DNA of 64,000 bases from Candidatus Segatella caccae (GTDB lineage Bacteria > Bacteroidota > Bacteroidia > Bacteroidales > Bacteroidaceae). The translations under genes and the position numbers were made by a program. The first letter of the stretch is position 1, and each line of letters opens with the position of its first letter. Below the pieces are notes generated by a model. That model was not told where the DNA came from and did no database searches. It was given only the letters and a program-made list of their open reading frames with translations. Below are positions 51,483 to 60,542 of this stretch, one piece after another. The DNA is taken from assembly GCA_900556395.1 (NCBI GenBank), contig USOQ01000001.1, positions 1 to 64,000 on the forward strand. Reading direction: 5' to 3'.

Positions 51483-54110
51483 TTATCGTTTATATATTTC
51501 TATTGCGTTCAATATTGTCTTACCCTTGATTGGCATAAAGCGAACATCCAATCCATGCCCATTCTTCACCTGGACGTGTATTCTCTTAGCAATGGCACGA
51601 GACATACCGCAGCTGGAAGGATCAAATTCCTCCAGTACTTTCTGACCGTTGACAACTACATCAAAAGTTGATGCTGCATCTACTTCCTTGGCGTCACCTT
51701 TTGCTGAAAGGTTGTAAACCAAGGCCGCAGCTTCCTTCAGACTGGCAAAATGCAGAGTAATGATATACTCCCCATCAGGTACATCAGCCTTGAAAGCCTC
51801 AATGTCTTGACGCTGGGTCTGATAGATAGGATCCTTGTCTGTACCCAAGATGTCGGCATCGGTACCCAACAGATTACCAGAACGACGATAAACCGTACCT
51901 CCTACATATCCCCAGCTACCTGGCTCATAAGCCTTCTCTGGCATCCAGCACAAAGATTCCTCCTTGTCTTCCATATAACGAAGAGAACCACAGGTAACAT
52001 GAAGGCCCTTGATGGGGAAACCCTTGGCGAAGGAAACAGGAATGATACGCATATCCACAACGATGGCGTCGGTTACCTTCTGACCATTGATTTCTGCGAA
52101 AGCCTCTACTCTATTCTCTCCATCCACGAAAGGAACAGAAACCATAGCCACGCCATCAACAGTATCAAAAGTACCTACCAGTTTCTGATTGCAGTAAACA
52201 CTTACTTTTTCTGCCTTAGCAAATACAGGAACATCCATACGACCTTCAGCAGTCGCACTCACACATGAACGATATTTCCAGTTCTTGCCACCGATATATA
52301 AAGCAGGTTTCTCAGCCAACATGGCCTTATAATAAAGATAGGCGTCTTTCTCTGAGCGGTCAAGTCCCAAGATTCCCTTGCTGTTGACATGAGGAACGGC
52401 ATCACCACGTACCTCTGAATAGAAGTCAGCGAGATTCCATACACTGGAACCAGCAACGAAGTCACGCTTCTTCATTTCACGAAGATAGTGTACATGATAC
52501 TTCAAACCATATTCCTCAGAGAAGTCGAAACGCTCTGACAGGAAAGAATGTAGACGTGGGTCGATACCAGCACCATACTCAGTAACCATCAGCGACTGAT
52601 TAGGTAAAGCAGCATGTACCTTATCCAATATCTGCTCAAACTCATGGATATCTGGCTCATACCAACCCTGATAAAGGTTGAGAGCAAAAATCTGAGGAAT
52701 GTTCACCAAGCCTGCTTCCTGATAACGCTCAAAAGCATTGTGGACAGCCATCATGGTGTAACGCTCAGGATCTTCACGTCTTGATAGTTGATCGAGTTCG
52801 GTAGCCACTCTGCGAACCATAGGGTAATAAGTGGCACGGTCCTTGTCATACTGAGCAGGAATACGGAGCAAGATTTCATTCATCCATCCCCACATTACTA
52901 CAGAAGGATGGTTGCGATTCTGATAAATCATCTCCATCTGCATGTACTTACAATTCTCCAAGAACTCGTCGCTACCATCAACGGCATTCACTACAGGAAT
53001 CTCAACACTGGTCAAGATACCCAGTCGGTCGCATACCTCAAGTATGGTGGGATCTTGTGGATAATGAGCCACACGGAGGAAGTTACCTCCCATATCTTTC
53101 AACTTGTACACATCAGCCATATGGATATTATCAGAGAGAGCATTACCCTTCTTCAAGAAATCCTGATGGCGAGAAGTGCCGATGAGTTTCACGTGCTTAC
53201 CATTAAGGAAGAATCCCTTCTGAGGATCAAAACTATACCAACGGAAACCTACTGTAGCCTGGTTTTCATCGCACACCTGACGGGTAGCGTTATCCACGAC
53301 CTCTGTATTTACCTTATATAGATAAGGATCTACATCCGACCATAAATGAGGTTTTGTAACAGGAATAGAGAGACGACATACCTGGTCGGCCTCACCTACA
53401 GCCATTTTCATTTTCTTGCTAACACTGGCCACAGCCTTACCTTCGGCATCAACGAGGGTACTCTTAACGGTCACCGTCTTCGCCTTCTTCTCATGATTCT
53501 GCAGACGGCAGAGCACATCTACCTGTTTGAAGTTACCATCCTTGTGAGGAGTAGTAACAACTATGCCAGAAGAGCCATAGTAACGAGTAGAGAAATGTAC
53601 CTGTGGGAGGTAAGAGAGCCATACATCACGATAGATGCCACCATAGAAGGTAAAGTCTGCAGACAAAGGTGCTATCGTTTTGTCATAGGCATTAGTCACC
53701 ACGATTTCCAGCTGATTGGCCTTACCAAACTTCACACAGTCAGTGATATCAAATCCAAAGCCAGCATATCCACCACGATGATTACCCACCTGGCGGCCAT
53801 TAACCCAGAGTGTAGTCTCCTGATTGGCGCCTTCAAAATAAAGGAACACTCTCTCCTTGCTCTTAGAAGCAGGAATCACTACTGACTTCTTGTACATACA
53901 CTTATCACGGAAGTAGCCAGGAGTTTCATCATCGGTATCCTCGGCATTCCATGTATGTGGGATATCCACCTTCTGCCATTGAGCATAGTTACCCATAGAA
54001 TCGCTTCTGCTGAACATCCAGCTCTCATTGAGAGAGACTCTGACGTTAGCCTGGCAAAATGTGATGCAAAACAAGCTGATCAGCATCAACGATAAGATTC
54101 GTTTTCTCAT
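51483..54110 (-). CDS. GH2 beta-galactosidase-like enzyme with C-terminal malectin-like domain (PUL3)
   Basis: An 875-residue secreted glycoside hydrolase (signal peptide about 1-21). Order: GH2 sugar-binding jelly roll (about 22-180, YFEGANQETTLWVNGRQVGN), Ig-like domain (about 185-290), TIM barrel (about 292-580) with acid/base E412 in WGWMNE and nucleophile E511 in VTEYGAG, further beta domains, and a malectin-like C-terminus (about 740-875, with FDVVVNGQKVLEEFD). Beta-galactosidase is the commonest activity for this architecture, but other GH2 specificities are possible. It starts 2 bp after the GH71/99-like gene. Confidence 0.9.
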   Translation of the reverse strand: MRKRILSLMLISLFCITFCQANVRVSLNESWMFSRSDSMGNYAQWQKVDIPHTWNAEDTDDETPGYFRDKCMYKKSVVIPASKSKERVFLYFEGANQETTLWVNGRQVGNHRGGYAGFGFDITDCVKFGKANQLEIVVTNAYDKTIAPLSADFTFYGGIYRDVWLSYLPQVHFSTRYYGSSGIVVTTPHKDGNFKQVDVLCRLQNHEKKAKTVTVKSTLVDAEGKAVASVSKKMKMAVGEADQVCRLSIPVTKPHLWSDVDPYLYKVNTEVVDNATRQVCDENQATVGFRWYSFDPQKGFFLNGKHVKLIGTSRHQDFLKKGNALSDNIHMADVYKLKDMGGNFLRVAHYPQDPTILEVCDRLGILTSVEIPVVNAVDGSDEFLENCKYMQMEMIYQNRNHPSVVMWGWMNEILLRIPAQYDKDRATYYPMVRRVATELDQLSRREDPERYTMMAVHNAFERYQEAGLVNIPQIFALNLYQGWYEPDIHEFEQILDKVHAALPNQSLMVTEYGAGIDPRLHSFLSERFDFSEEYGLKYHVHYLREMKKRDFVAGSSVWNLADFYSEVRGDAVPHVNSKGILGLDRSEKDAYLYYKAMLAEKPALYIGGKNWKYRSCVSATAEGRMDVPVFAKAEKVSVYCNQKLVGTFDTVDGVAMVSVPFVDGENRVEAFAEINGQKVTDAIVVDMRIIPVSFAKGFPIKGLHVTCGSLRYMEDKEESLCWMPEKAYEPGSWGYVGGTVYRRSGNLLGTDADILGTDKDPIYQTQRQDIEAFKADVPDGEYIITLHFASLKEAAALVYNLSAKGDAKEVDAASTFDVVVNGQKVLEEFDPSSCGMSRAIAKRIHVQVKNGHGLDVRFMPIKGKTILNAIEIYKR

Positions 54111-54112
54111 TA

Positions 54113-55918
54113 TTATTGAATTGAAAAACTATTAAACTTCAAACTGATGTCGCGCACCTTCACATTTCCTTTAAAGAAGAATGTAGGTTTACCGAAAGAA
54201 TAAGTGATATTCTCTCCATAAAGCTCAATACGAGCATGCTTCCATTCACCTGTATCACAGGTAGCCACCTTGCCAACAACGGCAAAATAAGACTTAGGCT
54301 GGCGATTGGTAGTAGAACGCACAAAGAGAGTCTCTGTACCCTTATCGAGATACCAGAAGTCGATGATGCCACGATTGTACAAAGCATTCAGATTAACACT
54401 TGCCTGTGTAGGCAGCGTTACAGAAAAGCCCTCTGTAGCATCCCAGCATCCCTTCGTACTCTCACCACCCTTTATCGTCAAGGCAGAAGTAGTGAGGGTA
54501 AACTCATTATTGGTCACCTTCTCATTTTCCTGTCCTATCATCTCTGAAGCCTGAATCATCAGGTCAGCAGCCTGCTGATAACTACCCTCCGCCATCTGCA
54601 AAGCGGCATTATCGAGTAGTTGAGTCAAGAGGTCTTCCTTCAAACCAATGAGGTTGAGCAGCTCCACTGCCTTACGCATCTGGAACAACTGTTGAGGCAA
54701 GCGCAGAGCGCTGATATTGGGTTCAAACTCCTTGAATACAGAGGCATAGCGAAGTGTTGTCTCCAACTCACGATAACCATTCTCAATAGTAGGCTCTATC
54801 TCATGACCCTCGGTATAGTCACTCCAAGAAGCAATAAACATCATATCGAGGCTATCGCGATACTGCATATTATACTGCCACATGGCATCGTAGAGTTTAC
54901 CCTTATAACGATCTATCTCATAAAACTTAGAGTGACCCCAGCCACCGCAGCCGTGGTTATCCATTCCCGGAATCACAAAACCACACTTCACGGTATAATC
55001 AGGATTGTTACTCAACCACACCTGATCGCGGAAAGGCTCCATAAATCTGAGCACATCTTCTTTAGAAGCCCAGAAGTCACAGCCCAGATGCTCTGCGTCT
55101 CTTTCTCGTACACGTGCAGGGATCCAGGCTGTGGGAACTTCTTTTAGCTTCTTCCACTCCTCCATTTTAGCACTGTAAGTAACAGGCTTATAAATGTTGT
55201 TCTCCAACTTGCCCCAGTCTGCCCATCTGCGCAACATGACAGGATTTGTCTTACTCACAAAGTCCTTGTTGGCCTCCAGCACCTGTGCAAACTCCTCGGG
55301 AGTCGCACCGCCGCCGAAATGATAAAATACTGGACGTCCGTTGACGATAGGAGCAGTCTTTCCTGTAAATACGCTGTCGGCTAAATATTTGAAGCACTTC
55401 TCCATATACTTAGTCTTGTCAGCGCGTGTCTTTATATTTGGATATATTCTGGTAATCCAGTCATAGTACAACCATCCATCGCACCAGTTTACACCAATCT
55501 CGAAGCCATATTTAGCTGCAATAGGTTGCATGGCCTTTAACAGATTGTCATTCTCATGAGGCATAAATCCCCACTCGATAAAGAAGCCATCAATACCAGC
55601 AGCCTTAGCACTCAAGATCTGATACTCGATGAAGTCTGGATCCAAGTTTGACTGCATGCCCACCATAGGATAATGCTTAGCAGCAATCTCGTGGCGTCCA
55701 TCATCACCAATGATATCTGCATTGCGACAGATATACTTGATGTCCGTACTCGTCTTAGGCATGGTGGCGAACATTCCCCATCTACCTATCTGACCATCAT
55801 GTTGGCGCGTATAACGCACACCATGATAATCGGCGTAAACCTTTTTACCATTACCGGCATAGGCTACCGATAACGATAAAAGGTTTACTAAAAGTATAAC
55901 TAAAAGATTCCGAATCAT
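54113..55918 (-). CDS. GH71/GH99-like glycoside hydrolase, secreted (PUL3)
   Basis: A 601-residue exported protein (signal peptide about 1-21). A TIM-barrel-like region carries FFIEWGFMPHEN (about 112-123) and ASWSDYTEGHEIEP (363-376), with Asp367 and Glu370 at the positions of the GH71/GH99 acidic pair. A helical linker (about 415-470) and a C-terminal beta-sandwich (about 475-601) follow. It is only distantly related to the PUL1 protein at 3360. The ATG overlaps the upstream DUF6528-like stop by 4 bp (ATGA), and GH2 follows after 2 bp, so the three are tightly coupled. Confidence 0.75.
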   Translation of the reverse strand: MIRNLLVILLVNLLSLSVAYAGNGKKVYADYHGVRYTRQHDGQIGRWGMFATMPKTSTDIKYICRNADIIGDDGRHEIAAKHYPMVGMQSNLDPDFIEYQILSAKAAGIDGFFIEWGFMPHENDNLLKAMQPIAAKYGFEIGVNWCDGWLYYDWITRIYPNIKTRADKTKYMEKCFKYLADSVFTGKTAPIVNGRPVFYHFGGGATPEEFAQVLEANKDFVSKTNPVMLRRWADWGKLENNIYKPVTYSAKMEEWKKLKEVPTAWIPARVRERDAEHLGCDFWASKEDVLRFMEPFRDQVWLSNNPDYTVKCGFVIPGMDNHGCGGWGHSKFYEIDRYKGKLYDAMWQYNMQYRDSLDMMFIASWSDYTEGHEIEPTIENGYRELETTLRYASVFKEFEPNISALRLPQQLFQMRKAVELLNLIGLKEDLLTQLLDNAALQMAEGSYQQAADLMIQASEMIGQENEKVTNNEFTLTTSALTIKGGESTKGCWDATEGFSVTLPTQASVNLNALYNRGIIDFWYLDKGTETLFVRSTTNRQPKSYFAVVGKVATCDTGEWKHARIELYGENITYSFGKPTFFFKGNVKVRDISLKFNSFSIQ

Positions 55919-56904
55919 TGATAGCTGAATTGGTTGTCTTGTACGAGTCTGAACTTATATATCTTAGAGTTTGCGAGATTAAAATACTCGTTTCCTGCAC
56001 CGTCAACGACGCATGGAGCCCACCAAGACTCTGTTGGCTTCAGCAAATAGTCATTGCCCTGAGCATCTTTGCCTACAGCCTTCACGTCTGCTATTTCATA
56101 GATGGTAGTAGCAGCAAGCTGTGCTGCCGACATATCAAACTGATAAACACCATGCTCAGCAGTAAGCCAAAGTTTATCAGTCTCACCATATACAGGGAAG
56201 AGGTCATGACCACCTTTCTCGTTGTCAAAAGTATAGATACGAGCTTGGTTAGTCAGTGCAGGATTTTCCTTATCATTATTATACTTGAATCTGAACAAGG
56301 CTGTAACGCTCTTGCCAGCGTTATTGATGGTACCTGTAGTGTAGATACACTGACGCTTAGCGTCCCATACCAAGTTATGGGCATTACCAATCTTCTTGGT
56401 AGACTTCTTCACCATAGTACCCTTCTCCATATCTACAGCGAAGAGATTGATTTCTCCTTGCTTAGATTCTGCTGTGACGATGTTACCATCAGGCAAAATC
56501 TCTGCAGAGTGAGGATTGACACCACATTCGGCATAGCACATCACTTTCTTGTCAGCAAAACGAATCAAAGCCACGGCACCACCACTGGCTGTCATCAGCA
56601 CATACTCGTTGTTGAGTACAGGCTTACACTCGCTGGGGTTCTTAAACAAGCTTCGCTTTGCCGAAGGAATTCCACCTGTTAAAGGTTCCCATTCCCAAAC
56701 CACCTTCTTGGTGTTCATATCCATCACGAGGATAGCAGTACGTGACTGCTCTGCCAAGACCACAGCATTCTCAGGCATGACAAACTCTGCCTTAGGTGCC
56801 TCTTGAACAGGACCTACATCATCGTATTGTGAGCAACTACTGATGCCAAGGGCTACAAAAGCCCCTGCCATCAATGTCATGATTTTCTTATTGAGTTTTT
56901 TCAT
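55915..56904 (-). CDS. Beta-propeller lipoprotein, DUF6528-like (PUL3)
   Basis: A 329-residue lipoprotein (lipobox ALGISSC, Cys24) predicted to form a six-bladed propeller. Blade-like repeats are visible in AILVMDMNTKKVVWEWEP, YVLMTASGGAVALIRFADKK, NPHSAEILPDGNIVTAESKQ and HNLVWDAKRQCIYTTGTI. This matches my recollection of DUF6528 proteins found in Bacteroidota glycan loci. A glycan-binding or lyase role is possible; no catalytic residues can be named. Its stop overlaps the next start codon. Confidence 0.65.
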   Translation of the reverse strand: MKKLNKKIMTLMAGAFVALGISSCSQYDDVGPVQEAPKAEFVMPENAVVLAEQSRTAILVMDMNTKKVVWEWEPLTGGIPSAKRSLFKNPSECKPVLNNEYVLMTASGGAVALIRFADKKVMCYAECGVNPHSAEILPDGNIVTAESKQGEINLFAVDMEKGTMVKKSTKKIGNAHNLVWDAKRQCIYTTGTINNAGKSVTALFRFKYNNDKENPALTNQARIYTFDNEKGGHDLFPVYGETDKLWLTAEHGVYQFDMSAAQLAATTIYEIADVKAVGKDAQGNDYLLKPTESWWAPCVVDGAGNEYFNLANSKIYKFRLVQDNQFSYQ

Positions 56905-56914
56905 AATTGTTTAG

Positions 56915-58447
56915 TTATTTGGTTGGCATTTTGATTTCCACTACCAAGATATTAGCTGTAGCATTTGCTGAGCCAAGAGTCTTACCATCAATGATGTTAA
57001 CCACCTTCATCACACCCACCTTGGCTGCACCTGCAGCAGATGTGCTTCCTGTACGGAAGGCTATGATATCTCCTACCTTAAAAGGAGTCAACCTGCTTAC
57101 AGAGATAGAGCCTGCATTAATCTTCTTGATAGAAGCCACAGTAGCATGGTCGTAGTCGAAGTCATCATTCACAATCTTGAAGCGAGTCTGATTCTTGACT
57201 GCAATAGACTTCAAATTACCATTAGTACCCTTAAACTCACTATCTTTCTCTTGGTTATCCATAGAGTAAAGGCGAGGAATAGCTTGACCACCAAAGCTAT
57301 AGAACTTGAAGTCAATATTCTTGGCATTGTCGGCACTCTCGAGCGCATAGTCTACAGTATAAGATCTCATGTCCTTAAGTGAGAACATACCAAAGGCATT
57401 CTCATAATCCTTATGTCCCTGGTTAGCGAGTGGACAGCTACCAATATTAGCAGTAGCGACTCTCATATCTACAAATACAGGGCGCATAGCAGAACTTTCC
57501 TTACCCTCACGGCCATCAGAAGCTACTACCTGAACATGAGATGTTGCCTGAGTGAGCTTGATAGCAACCGACTTGTTGTATTCTTTCTCACCAGAAAGTG
57601 TTACACGCTTAGCAAGTGTAGTCTTTTCACCTTCTACTAAGAAGAGATCAATATACTTCAAGCCACGGATAGAAGTTACCGAAACTGGGAAGTTGACATC
57701 CTTGCCCGACTCTGCAGATAAGCCTTTGGCATCAAGTGTTACCACAGGAACGGGAACGATCTTGTAAGTAACAGGCAATGTAGCAATCGTAGCATTGCCA
57801 TAAGTATCAATGGCAATCACCTTAACACCCTTATCACCTTCTTTGTACTCGATCATCTCGTCGAAAGCGTAAGAATCTACACCATTCAATTCTTCATCCT
57901 TCTTCAGAGTTTCCTGGTTGTCCTTTGACACCAAGATAGCCTCTACTGATTTAAGACCAGCCTCCGACTCCACAGTGAATGTAGTACGAGGAATCACTGG
58001 ATTCTCCTCCATCTCATCGTAAACAATCTCACCCGGATTGAATGTAATGACAGGACGAGCCATGATACCCTTCACGGTGATAGGCATCTCAGCTGTCACC
58101 TTCTGTCCCTGTCTGTCGATAGCCTCCACCGTAACAGATGTGTAACCCACCTTATACTCAGGGCTTTCAGCCAAACTATAGTTGTGAGCATTATAAAAAT
58201 CAGTGATGGTCTTATAATGTATCACGCCATCCTCTGCTGTATTGATATCAATATTCACCTGTGCCAAACCAGCCTTTGATTGTATAACAGCAATAATAGG
58301 CAAGTTGTCTACGGTATTCAGGTCTACATTCAGTTGCTCCAAGGGGAATTGTACCACTGGCGCTTCAGCATCCACTGCATCATCACTGCTGCAAGAACAA
58401 ACTGTCATGAGCAGGAATGCCATCATATATAATAGGGTATGTTTCAT
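56915..58447 (-). CDS. Ig-like multidomain surface lipoprotein (PUL3)
   Basis: A 510-residue lipoprotein (lipobox LMTVCSC). Three Ig/cadherin-like beta repeats of about 95 residues follow each other. Each holds a GLxxVxI or GLKxxxxxLV strand (GLAQVNIDIN, GLKSVEAILVSK, GLKYIDLFLVEG) and a closing KVxAxDxxG strand. A C-terminal beta domain (about 335-510) completes it. It occupies the SGBP position after SusD and the fasciclin protein and probably presents a glycan-binding site away from the membrane. Confidence 0.72.
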   Translation of the reverse strand: MKHTLLYMMAFLLMTVCSCSSDDAVDAEAPVVQFPLEQLNVDLNTVDNLPIIAVIQSKAGLAQVNIDINTAEDGVIHYKTITDFYNAHNYSLAESPEYKVGYTSVTVEAIDRQGQKVTAEMPITVKGIMARPVITFNPGEIVYDEMEENPVIPRTTFTVESEAGLKSVEAILVSKDNQETLKKDEELNGVDSYAFDEMIEYKEGDKGVKVIAIDTYGNATIATLPVTYKIVPVPVVTLDAKGLSAESGKDVNFPVSVTSIRGLKYIDLFLVEGEKTTLAKRVTLSGEKEYNKSVAIKLTQATSHVQVVASDGREGKESSAMRPVFVDMRVATANIGSCPLANQGHKDYENAFGMFSLKDMRSYTVDYALESADNAKNIDFKFYSFGGQAIPRLYSMDNQEKDSEFKGTNGNLKSIAVKNQTRFKIVNDDFDYDHATVASIKKINAGSISVSRLTPFKVGDIIAFRTGSTSAAGAAKVGVMKVVNIIDGKTLGSANATANILVVEIKMPTK

Positions 58448-58455
58448 AAGACTGC

Positions 58456-59058
58456 TTATTTTTTGTAATAACTATAATCCTCGAAGATGTGCATCACGCC
58501 GTTGGTAGGCATAATGTTGGTAGTAACCGACTTACACTGATGAGCCTTGCTGTTGCTACCAGTCTGGTTGATAACAATCTTACCTACGGCAGCCTGCCAT
58601 GGGTTCTTCCATACATTCATTGTCATCAAGCCCTCCTCACCACTAAGCATGGTGATAACAAATCGAGGTTCAACATCCAACTCACCATAAGAACTGTAGC
58701 GACCAGAGACGATGTGATAGAGCAACAGATTCTTTAATTCCTGCATATCACAGCTACTAATTTCAGTAACACCCTTGCTCTCCATGAAAGCCTTCATCGC
58801 TGTATTGTTGAGCAACAAGAAAGTGTACTGGTGTTCAGTCTGCTTGTAGTACTCGTCTACACCTGTGTACTCTAAGGCCTCCTTCAGTAGGGAGAAGTTA
58901 TCCTCATTAGAGGCTACATACTCCCATGCTGTCATATTGATATGTGGATCATCCACCTTTTGGCTATAATCATAGTCGGTCTGCAAGTCCAGATCACAAG
59001 AGGACAGCAACATCATGAAGATGCCGACCAATGAGATGTTATATAATATCTTTTTCAT
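58456..59058 (-). CDS. Fasciclin (FAS1)-domain lipoprotein (PUL3)
   Basis: A 200-residue lipoprotein (lipobox MLLSSC, Cys21) consisting almost entirely of one FAS1 domain: NFSLLKEALEYTGVDEYY, YTFLLLNNTAMKAFMESKGV, LKNLLLYHIVSGRY (about 108-121) and a final TNIMPTNGVMHIFEDY. FAS1 domains mediate adhesion or binding at cell surfaces. Its position between SusD and the Ig-like lipoprotein makes it part of the PUL3 surface assembly. Confidence 0.8.
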   Translation of the reverse strand: MKKILYNISLVGIFMMLLSSCDLDLQTDYDYSQKVDDPHINMTAWEYVASNEDNFSLLKEALEYTGVDEYYKQTEHQYTFLLLNNTAMKAFMESKGVTEISSCDMQELKNLLLYHIVSGRYSSYGELDVEPRFVITMLSGEEGLMTMNVWKNPWQAAVGKIVINQTGSNSKAHQCKSVTTNIMPTNGVMHIFEDYSYYKK

Positions 59059-59073
59059 ACGTCTGCTTGTTTT

Positions 59074-60531
59074 TTATTCACCGTAATAGGTATTCTGTTT
59101 AAGTTTTGGATTCTCGATAATGTGAGAGAAGTGAATAGGGAACACTTCGTTTCCATCATCCTTTAGGCCATTGATAGGACCCATCACAGCCTTCCACTTA
59201 CCCGTACGCAGCAAATCGAACCAGCGGCGGCCCTCGCCAACCAACTCAACCTGTCGCTCACGGAGGATGAACTCTACGATCTCGTCTTCAGAAGAGAACT
59301 CTGTAGACAGAGGTGTCTGCAGACCTGCACGGTCTCTTATCTGCTTCACGAGTTCAAGAGCCTCGTCCCACTTACCCAGGCGAGCCTTAGCTTCAGCTTG
59401 AAGCAGGATCATATCAGAGTAACGATAGATAGGATAAGCAATCTCACAAGTCTTGTTAAGCGAGTTACTGATGTCGCCAGCCATAAACTTTCTCAACTCG
59501 TAACCATTCTGATAGTCTTTAGAAACCAAATCCTTGCGCAAGTCGCCCTGCATATCCTCCTGATTGAAGATATCCATGAACTTATCAGACAAGACAGCAG
59601 CACGGTTACCAGAACCAGAGAACCACTGATACATATAGCTATAGCCATTGGCGCCTACCTCGTCCATATCGAAGTGGATCAAGAAGATAAGTTCCTTTGT
59701 GGTGTACTCATCGTTATCAGGAGTGTTGTCAGATGGCTTGCGGTTCAACTCCTCAGTCAGCATAGAGCGCCATGACTGGATATTAGGAGCAAGCTGCATA
59801 AACTTAGCGCCCTTATAATCGATAGACTTCATCTTTTCGATGGTCTGATCGGCATCCGAGTAGTTGCCCATCCACATATACACATCGGCAAGAATAGCCC
59901 AAACACCAATAATAGAAATGCGCTTGCGCTCATAGTTCTTATTACGGTTGATGAGCTTTTCTGCCTGCTTCAGGTCTGGGACAATGACGTTCTCCAAGAT
60001 ATACTGAGCATCAGTACGAGGACGATAAAGGTCTTGTTCCTCTTTCTCTATTGGCTCGGTGAACAGTGGCACATCACCCCAAACACGCAAAGCATAGAAA
60101 TAGCCCAAGGCACGCATAGCATAAGCCTGACCCAAGTAGTCGTTGCGGTCACTAACGTCGGGCATATCAATCTGAGGCACATACTTGATACAGAGGTTAG
60201 CCTGGTTGATCATAGCATAGAGGTTGGTCCACTTGGCACATCTCTCATCGGTAGACATCAGGTTGTTGATAACACGAGCCTGGTCTGCCATAACAGGTGC
60301 ACCTGGAGCTACGTTGTCCGAACGGAACTCACCCCAATAAAAATAATTCTCGCGCATGGTCTGACGGAAGAGACCATAGATTTCGTTCACGCCGGCTTTC
60401 GCATCACGCGCTGTCTGCCACATCTTATCTGCTGGCACCTCGCTGATAGTATCTTCCTCCAAGAAACTATTACAGCTGCAGAGCATACTCATGGCGAAAA
60501 GCAAATATATGATTCTGTTTATCTTAAACAT
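59074..60531 (-). CDS. SusD/RagB-family lipoprotein (PUL3)
   Basis: A 485-residue SusD-type lipoprotein (lipobox AMSMLCSC). Typical segments: GQAYAMRALGYFYALRVWGD, VPLFTEPI, YSDMILLQAEAKARLGKWDE (about 375-394) and ELVGEGRRWFDLLRTGKW near residue 434. It starts 11 bp after susC and is part of the same operon. Confidence 0.93.
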   Translation of the reverse strand: MFKINRIIYLLFAMSMLCSCNSFLEEDTISEVPADKMWQTARDAKAGVNEIYGLFRQTMRENYFYWGEFRSDNVAPGAPVMADQARVINNLMSTDERCAKWTNLYAMINQANLCIKYVPQIDMPDVSDRNDYLGQAYAMRALGYFYALRVWGDVPLFTEPIEKEEQDLYRPRTDAQYILENVIVPDLKQAEKLINRNKNYERKRISIIGVWAILADVYMWMGNYSDADQTIEKMKSIDYKGAKFMQLAPNIQSWRSMLTEELNRKPSDNTPDNDEYTTKELIFLIHFDMDEVGANGYSYMYQWFSGSGNRAAVLSDKFMDIFNQEDMQGDLRKDLVSKDYQNGYELRKFMAGDISNSLNKTCEIAYPIYRYSDMILLQAEAKARLGKWDEALELVKQIRDRAGLQTPLSTEFSSEDEIVEFILRERQVELVGEGRRWFDLLRTGKWKAVMGPINGLKDDGNEVFPIHFSHIIENPKLKQNTYYGE

Positions 60532-60542
60532 AGTTGTATCTA

